From the NCBI RefSeq assembly GCF_018332695.1, contig NZ_BOQN01000088.1:1-64000 (forward strand): a stretch of 64,000 nucleotides of DNA, written 5' to 3'. Origin of the DNA: Paractinoplanes toevensis (GTDB lineage Bacteria; Actinomycetota; Actinomycetes; Mycobacteriales; Micromonosporaceae). Below the pieces are notes generated by a model. It searched no databases. It was not told the DNA's origin and worked only from the letters and a program-made list of their open reading frames with translations. Positions 59,513-64,000 of the stretch are shown here, piece after piece; the first letter of the stretch is position 1; every line of letters starts with the position of its first letter. A program made the translations under genes and the position numbers.

Positions 59513-60259
59513 ATGCGTCTGCCCCGTACCCTCGCCGGACTGACCGCTGCGGTGCTGTGCCTGACCGCGTGCGGCGGCTCTCCCGGCGGCACGTCGGCGG
59601 ACGCCACGCCACAGTTCGTGACCCCGGCCGCCGAGTCGTCGCCGGAGAGTCTCGCGGCCACCCCGCCGCCGTCGGCCACGGCACCGAGCGTGTCCCCGTC
59701 GGCGAAACCCAGCCCGAGCCCGAGCCGAAGCGCGACCCCCACGGCCGCCAAGGTCAAGTACGTCTTCCCGGTGAAGGCGTCAAATGTGGCGTTCCACCCG
59801 ACCCACTCGAAGTACCCGGCGACCGACATCTTCGCCGACTGCGGCGAGACGGTGGTGGCCACGACCAGCGGCGTCGTGCTCGAGGTGAGCCTCAAGGACC
59901 TGTACGTGGAGGGTTCGCCGGACGGGCCCAACAACGGCGGCATGTCGGTGTCGCTGCTCGGCGACGACGGCGTCCGCTATTACGGCTCACACCTGAGCAA
60001 GGTCAACACCAACATCAAGGCCGGCGTACGCGTCACGGCCGGGCAGCAGCTCGGCAAGGTCGGCAAGACCGGCAACTCGAGCGGCGTCTGCCACCTGCAC
60101 TACGGCGTCTCGCCGCCGTGCGCCAAGGTCGGCGACTGGAAGGTGCGGCGCGGCGTGGTCTGGCCGGCCACCTTCCTCACCTCGTGGCGCAAGGGCGGCC
60201 AGAAGAGCCCGGTCGCCACCGTGAAGACGTGGAAGAGCGCGCACAACTGCAAGGCGTGA
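59513..60259 (+). CDS. M23-family (LytM-type) peptidase lipoprotein
   Basis: The 248-aa lipoprotein has a signal ending in LTAC (Cys20), a Ser/Pro/Ala/Thr-rich tether to about residue 80 and an M23 domain. Zinc-site segments are HSKYPATDIFADCG and HLHYGV. The family His-x-x-x-Asp spacing is stretched here (His to Asp six residues apart), as in the YPATD variant of the family. A role in cell-wall cleavage or in activating amidases is likely. ATG 59513 has no clear ribosome site. Confidence 0.87.
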   Translation: MRLPRTLAGLTAAVLCLTACGGSPGGTSADATPQFVTPAAESSPESLAATPPPSATAPSVSPSAKPSPSPSRSATPTAAKVKYVFPVKASNVAFHPTHSKYPATDIFADCGETVVATTSGVVLEVSLKDLYVEGSPDGPNNGGMSVSLLGDDGVRYYGSHLSKVNTNIKAGVRVTAGQQLGKVGKTGNSSGVCHLHYGVSPPCAKVGDWKVRRGVVWPATFLTSWRKGGQKSPVATVKTWKSAHNCKA

Positions 60260-60271
60260 GCCGATAGAGGG

Positions 60272-60312
60272 GCGCGGGGCCGCACCCTCGCCCAAGAGAT
60301 GCGGCCCCGCGC
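60272..60312. terminator. Bidirectional terminator between the M23 and propeller genes
   Basis: A perfect 13-bp stem GCGCGGGGCCGCA (60272-60284) with 60300-60312 lies between two convergent stop codons. Confidence 0.75.
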
Positions 60313-60328
60313 TGCCGGGAGAAAGGTC

Positions 60329-61465
60329 TCAGCTGAACTGGGCGAACCTCTTCTGGGTTCGGCCGTCCACGGTGGTGAAGGCGCCGCCCATGGCGACGCT
60401 GTCCAACTCGGCGTTGCTGGCCAGGGCCAGGACGCCCTCGACGCCGTTCGCGTCGGCGGTCCAGTCGAGCAGGTGGCCGTCCGCCACCGCGAGGGCGGCG
60501 AGCTTGACCCGGTTGTCGGCGCCGTCGACGCAACTGCCCTGGGTGCCGGTGCGGGCGCTGGTGCAGGCCCGGTCGAAGTGCCCGCCGGCGTAGACCACGT
60601 CGTCGAGCACGGTGATCGCCTGCGCGTTGCCGTCGAACGTCGACGACCACCGCAATTGGCCACCCGGCGTGTACGCGCTGACCCGTCCGCCCTGCCCGCC
60701 GTGCGCCGAGTAGACGCCGGTCGAGGTGACCGCGAGGGCGTACGTGATGACCGGGGGTTTGGGTTTGAATCCGGTGACCACGGCGGCGGTGGTGGGATCG
60801 AACGCGACCAGCCGGTCGTACCCGGAAAGGCCGTTGACCTTGTGGAATTTGCCGCCGGCGTAGATCCGGCCGCCGCCCGCCGCGACGGTTTCCACCTGGT
60901 CGTCGGCGGTGGGTCGCCATCTCGGGTCGAGCGCGCCGGTGGTCAGGTTGAAGGCGGCGAGCTTGCCGCGCGCCTGGCCGTCCACCGCGGTGATCGCGCC
61001 GCCCAGATACAGGCGGTTCCCGGCGGCCGCGATCGCGTAGGGCCGGCCGGTGATCGCGTGTTTGAAGGTGGCGTGCAGCGCGCCGGTGATCGCGTCCACC
61101 TTGGCCAGGCTGTCCCGTTGCTGACCGGCGACGCTGCCGAAGTCGCCGGCCAGGTAGATCGATGGGCCGTTGACCACGAGGGCCTTGACCCGGCCGTCGG
61201 CGGCCGGCGCCCAGGGCAGCAGCTCGCCGGTGCGGGCGTCGACGGCGGCGACGTGGCCGCGGGTCACCGGCTTACCCCGGACGATCGCGGCGGTGAAGTC
61301 CCCGCCCAGGTAGACGACGTTGCCGCCGTAGGCGACGGTGAGGACGGCACCGTTGAAGCTGGGCATCGTGTCGGACGACTGCGCCTGGGCCGGCGCGGGC
61401 GCGGCGGCGAGGGCGAGCGCCGCGGCGGCAAGTCCGCTGGTGAGTGTTTTCCCCCGGTAAGTCAC
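60329..61465 (-). CDS. Secreted beta-propeller protein (delta-60/PQQ-like repeats)
   Basis: The 378-aa protein has a signal peptide (about 1-29, AQA cut) and six or seven repeats of about 50 residues of the form VYLGGDFTA...G...AAVDARTGxLxPW, typical of extracellular beta-propellers. Two cysteines (RACTS and GSCVD) may form a disulfide. Function is unknown. GTG 61465 has a TACGGT element 6 bases upstream, so its mRNA is probably leaderless. Confidence 0.83.
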   Translation of the reverse strand: MTYRGKTLTSGLAAAALALAAAPAPAQAQSSDTMPSFNGAVLTVAYGGNVVYLGGDFTAAIVRGKPVTRGHVAAVDARTGELLPWAPAADGRVKALVVNGPSIYLAGDFGSVAGQQRDSLAKVDAITGALHATFKHAITGRPYAIAAAGNRLYLGGAITAVDGQARGKLAAFNLTTGALDPRWRPTADDQVETVAAGGGRIYAGGKFHKVNGLSGYDRLVAFDPTTAAVVTGFKPKPPVITYALAVTSTGVYSAHGGQGGRVSAYTPGGQLRWSSTFDGNAQAITVLDDVVYAGGHFDRACTSARTGTQGSCVDGADNRVKLAALAVADGHLLDWTADANGVEGVLALASNAELDSVAMGGAFTTVDGRTQKRFAQFS

Positions 61466-61471
61466 GTGATA

Positions 61472-61477
61472 ACCGTA
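61472..61477 (-). promoter_or_regulatory. Predicted -10 element of the beta-propeller gene (leaderless)
   Basis: TACGGT on the minus strand is 6 bases before GTG 61465. Confidence 0.5.
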
Positions 61478-61570
61478 TTGCCCGCAGAGCTCGGCAAAAG
61501 CCTGCGAAACGGACAGACGTCGCAGCTAGGACGGATGATCACGCCCTGTCCGAACGGCTGATCTTGAGCG

Positions 61571-62536
61571 GTGTGCGAGAGTGCCCAGGTGAACGTGGCG
61601 GTCATCGGACTTGGGCTCATCGGCGGGTCGCTGCTGCAGGCGCTGGAAGCGGCCGGGCACGAGGTGACCGGATACGACGCCGACCCGGCGACCCGTGATC
61701 TGGCCGGGAAAGACGGCCGGAAAGTGGCCGGGTCGGTCGCCGAGGCGGTGGCCGGGGCCGAACTCGTCGCCCTCGCCGTACCCCTGCCGGTCCTGCCCGG
61801 GGTAGTCGCCGAGCTGGCCGGTCACGACGGCCTGATCACCGATGTGACCTCGGTAAAAGGGCCGGTGCGAGCCCTCGGGATCCGGCGGTTCGTCGGCGGG
61901 CATCCGATGGCCGGCAAGGAGACGTCCGGCTACTCCGCCGCCGATCCGCGGCTGTTCGACGGGTGCGCCTGGGTGCTGTGCCTCGAGCCCGGCGAGACCG
62001 CGCTCGAGGACTGGCTGACCGCGGCGGCCCTGTTCACGGCGATGGGCGCGCGGGTCGTGCCGGTCACCGCGGACGAGCACGACCGGGCCGTCGCCCAGAT
62101 CAGCCACGTGCCGCACCTGCTCGCGGCCGCCCTCGCCCGCCTGCTGGTGGACAACCCGCTCGCCGCGACGCTGGGCGCCGGTTCGTTCCGGGACGGCACG
62201 CGGGTGGCCGCGACCCGGGCCGAACTGATCGCCGCGATGTGCGGCGGCAACGCGACCGCCACCGGCGAGGTGCTGACCGCGGTGCTCGACGACTTGCGGC
62301 AGCGGCTCGACGAGCTGTCCGCCCCCGACCCGGTCGAGGCCCTGATCCCGGCCCTGCGCGAGGCCGGGGACGCCCGGCGCGCCTGGCCGCCGCGGCCGGG
62401 CGCGGCCGCCGAGGAGCCGGCCGGGGTCGCCGAGCTGCTCGCGCTCGGACGGGCCGGCGGCTGGATCACCGGAGTCTCGGAAAGTCGTGTCACCGTCCTG
62501 ACAATGCGGCCGGAAACTGACCGCATTGCTCCCTAG
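61571..62536 (+). CDS. tyrA: Prephenate dehydrogenase
   Basis: TyrA makes 4-hydroxyphenylpyruvate for tyrosine. The 321-aa enzyme has the NAD-binding GLGLIGGSL, the catalytic-region VTSVKGP, GGHPMAGKETSGY with the active-site His, and the AQISHVPHL helix. No ACT domain is seen at the C-terminus, so feedback by tyrosine through that domain is unlikely. GTG 61571 or GTG 61589 may start it. It follows tadA and its partner as Rv3754 does. Confidence 0.92.
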   Translation: MCESAQVNVAVIGLGLIGGSLLQALEAAGHEVTGYDADPATRDLAGKDGRKVAGSVAEAVAGAELVALAVPLPVLPGVVAELAGHDGLITDVTSVKGPVRALGIRRFVGGHPMAGKETSGYSAADPRLFDGCAWVLCLEPGETALEDWLTAAALFTAMGARVVPVTADEHDRAVAQISHVPHLLAAALARLLVDNPLAATLGAGSFRDGTRVAATRAELIAAMCGGNATATGEVLTAVLDDLRQRLDELSAPDPVEALIPALREAGDARRAWPPRPGAAAEEPAGVAELLALGRAGGWITGVSESRVTVLTMRPETDRIAP

Positions 62537-62571
62537 GGTCGACGTAACAGCGAATACCCCTAGGAGATGAC

Positions 62572-63141
62572 ATGCCCGCACAGGTCGGTCCGGTCAACAC
62601 CGAGCAGGAGGGCCTGCTCGGTTACCTCGCTCAGATGCGCTTCGTGATCCGGCTGACGGCGTACGGCCTCAGTGCGGAACAGCTGCGCGCCACGCCCACC
62701 GCGAGCACGCTCAGCGTCGGCGGCCTCATCAAGCACGCCGCCTCCACCGAGGAGGGCTGGCTGTCGGTCATCCGGCGCGAGCCGCAGGAGCCGGATTACG
62801 CCCGGTACGCGGAGAACTTCAAGCTCGCCGACGGCGAGACGATCGAGGACGTGTTCGCGCGTTACGACCGGGTCGCCGAGCAGACCGAGAAGACGGTCAC
62901 CGAGCTCGGCGATCTGAACTTCGAGATGCCGACCGACGGCGCGCCGTGGAACCGCAAGGACGTCACCCACTGGAACGTGCGGTGGATCCTGCTGCACCTG
63001 ATCCAGGAGACCGCCCGGCACGCCGGTCACGCCGACATCATCCGCGAATCCATCGACGGCGCCACGGCGTACCCGTTGATGGCGGCCGCCGAAGGCTGGC
63101 CGGCGACCCCGTGGCTCAAGCCCTGGGAAAAGGGGAGCTAG
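62572..63141 (+). CDS. DinB/DUF664 family protein
   Basis: This 189-aa four-helix protein is of the DinB/DUF664 type common in actinobacteria, thought to include metal-dependent thiol enzymes. The three metal-binding histidines are in LIKHAAS and RHAGHADIIRE. An AGGAG ribosome site precedes ATG 62572. Its stop overlaps that of mtnA by 4 bases (convergent). Substrate unknown. Confidence 0.88.
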   Translation: MPAQVGPVNTEQEGLLGYLAQMRFVIRLTAYGLSAEQLRATPTASTLSVGGLIKHAASTEEGWLSVIRREPQEPDYARYAENFKLADGETIEDVFARYDRVAEQTEKTVTELGDLNFEMPTDGAPWNRKDVTHWNVRWILLHLIQETARHAGHADIIRESIDGATAYPLMAAAEGWPATPWLKPWEKGS

Positions 63142-64000
63142 GGGCGTTCGCCCTGGTCCAGGCGGATCACCCGGCGGTCGGTGACGATCGCGGTGACCAG
63201 GTCGCGCGGCGTGACGTCGAACGCCGGGTTGACCGCCTCGGACCACGGCGTCACCTCGGCCGAGCCGCGGTCCTCGATCGGCACCACATCCCCGCTCGGG
63301 GTGTTCAGGTCCACCGTCGACTCGGGTGCGACCACGACGAACGGCAGGCCGGCCCGGCGGGCGCCGAGTGCATGCGAGTACGTCCCGATCTTGTTGATCA
63401 CGTCCCCGTTCGCGCAGATCCGGTCGGCGCCGAGGATCACCCCGTCGACCTCGCCGCGGGCCATCAGGAACGGCCCGGCCGAGTCGACCGCCACCCGGTG
63501 CTCGATGCCCCAGCGGCCCAGCTCCCACGCGGTGAGCCGGGCGCCCTGCAGCAGCGGCCGCGTCTCGCTGGCGATCACGCCGGCCAGCACGCCCCGGTGG
63601 TGCAGCTCGCGCACCACGCCCAGGGCGGTGCCGAGAACCACGGCGGCCAGCGCACCGGTGTTGCAGTGGGTCAGCAGCCTCGACCGCTTGCCGCAGAGCT
63701 CGATCATCAGGTCGGCGCCGCGTCGCGCCATCGCCTCGGAGGCGGCGATCTCCTCGTCCCGCACCCGGCAAGCCTCGGCCAGCACCGCCGCAGGCCCCTG
63801 CGGCAGCAGAGCGGCAACGCGGCGGACTCCGCGGGCCAGGTTGACCGCCGTCGGGCGGGCGTGCTCGAGCCGTTCGACCGCCGCGGCCAGCGCCGCCGGG
63901 TCGTCGGCATGCACCTGGGCGGCCAGCGCCACCCCGAACGCACCGGCCACGCCGAGCGCGGGCGCGCCCCGGACCGCCAGCGACTGGATCGCCGTCACCA
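63138..64000 (-). CDS. mtnA: S-methyl-5-thioribose-1-phosphate isomerase (5' end cut by window)
   Basis: MtnA isomerises methylthioribose 1-phosphate in methionine salvage. About 287 residues are present; roughly 40-60 N-terminal residues lie beyond the right edge. Motifs include VRGAPALGVAGA, the catalytic Cys in THCNTGALA, and the catalytic Asp in GADRICANGDV with NKIGTY. The open frame continues to the window end, so no start is assigned. Confidence 0.92.
   Translation of the reverse strand, partial: VTAIQSLAVRGAPALGVAGAFGVALAAQVHADDPAALAAAVERLEHARPTAVNLARGVRRVAALLPQGPAAVLAEACRVRDEEIAASEAMARRGADLMIELCGKRSRLLTHCNTGALAAVVLGTALGVVRELHHRGVLAGVIASETRPLLQGARLTAWELGRWGIEHRVAVDSAGPFLMARGEVDGVILGADRICANGDVINKIGTYSHALGARRAGLPFVVVAPESTVDLNTPSGDVVPIEDRGSAEVTPWSEAVNPAFDVTPRDLVTAIVTDRRVIRLDQGERP

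Overview
The window is a GC-rich actinobacterial chromosome segment. Gene content points to the Micromonosporaceae, most likely an Actinoplanes-like organism: a type VII secretion system, WhiB, a Crp of the mycobacterial type, class III cyclase, and many GTG/TTG starts. This family-level placement is inference. There is no phage, insertion sequence or CRISPR array. Coding density is very high, with many 1-4 bp overlaps and short gaps.

Layout. 0.1-7 kb: type VII secretion genes eccD (-), eccC (+) and mycP (+). 7-16 kb: marP, a NUDIX CoA pyrophosphatase gene, a TlpA-like thioredoxin gene, nth and a CapA-like gene (all -), then crp (+) and a two-gene, strongly diverged acyl-CoA carboxylase pair (+). 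16-22 kb (-): a Ser/Thr kinase, a giant adenylyl cyclase-ATPase, a metallo-beta-lactamase fold hydrolase, RidA and a 51-aa protein. 22-28 kb: a membrane protein, two ArsA-like ATPases, WhiB and a class A penicillin-binding protein with a PASTA domain. 28-36 kb: a delta-60 propeller, tRNA-Pro, a metallophosphoesterase divergent from YqeY, and a GGDEF-EAL/FIST signalling pair. 36-43 kb: pyrE, ask-asd, and leuA with a leader peptide, then an HNH lipoprotein. 44-50 kb: a five-gene peptide ABC importer. 50-57 kb: recR-ybaB-dnaX, SRP RNA, two tRNA-Ser, a STAS protein. 57-64 kb: deoD, tadA and its partner, an M23 lipoprotein, a beta-propeller, tyrA, DinB, and mtnA cut by the window edge.

Much of the backbone follows, in blocks, the gene order known from Mycobacterium tuberculosis: marP to ponA2 and the following phosphoesterase (Rv3671c-Rv3683), asd-ask-leuA (Rv3708c-Rv3710), recR-ybaB-dnaX (Rv3715c-Rv3721c) and tadA-partner-tyrA (Rv3752c-Rv3754). 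The genes placed between those blocks are the accessory part: the carboxylase pair, kinase, giant cyclase, FIST/GGDEF-EAL pair, peptide importer and propellers.

How genes work together. Crp, a cyclase transcribed with a hydrolase, and a kinase form a compact putative cAMP neighbourhood. WhiB, the ArsA pair and PonA form a conserved redox/cell-wall neighbourhood. Ask, Asd, LeuA, TyrA, PyrE, DeoD and MtnA are core metabolism. RecR, YbaB, DnaX and Nth are DNA maintenance.

The most notable things I see are: a carboxylase pair whose two subunits keep the fold and the biotin site but lack key catalytic motifs; at least twelve genes with a TANNNT element 6-7 nt before the start codon, the signature of leaderless transcripts, including two divergent genes whose -10 elements overlap; a leucine leader peptide with hairpin before leuA; and an adjacent FIST and c-di-GMP enzyme pair.
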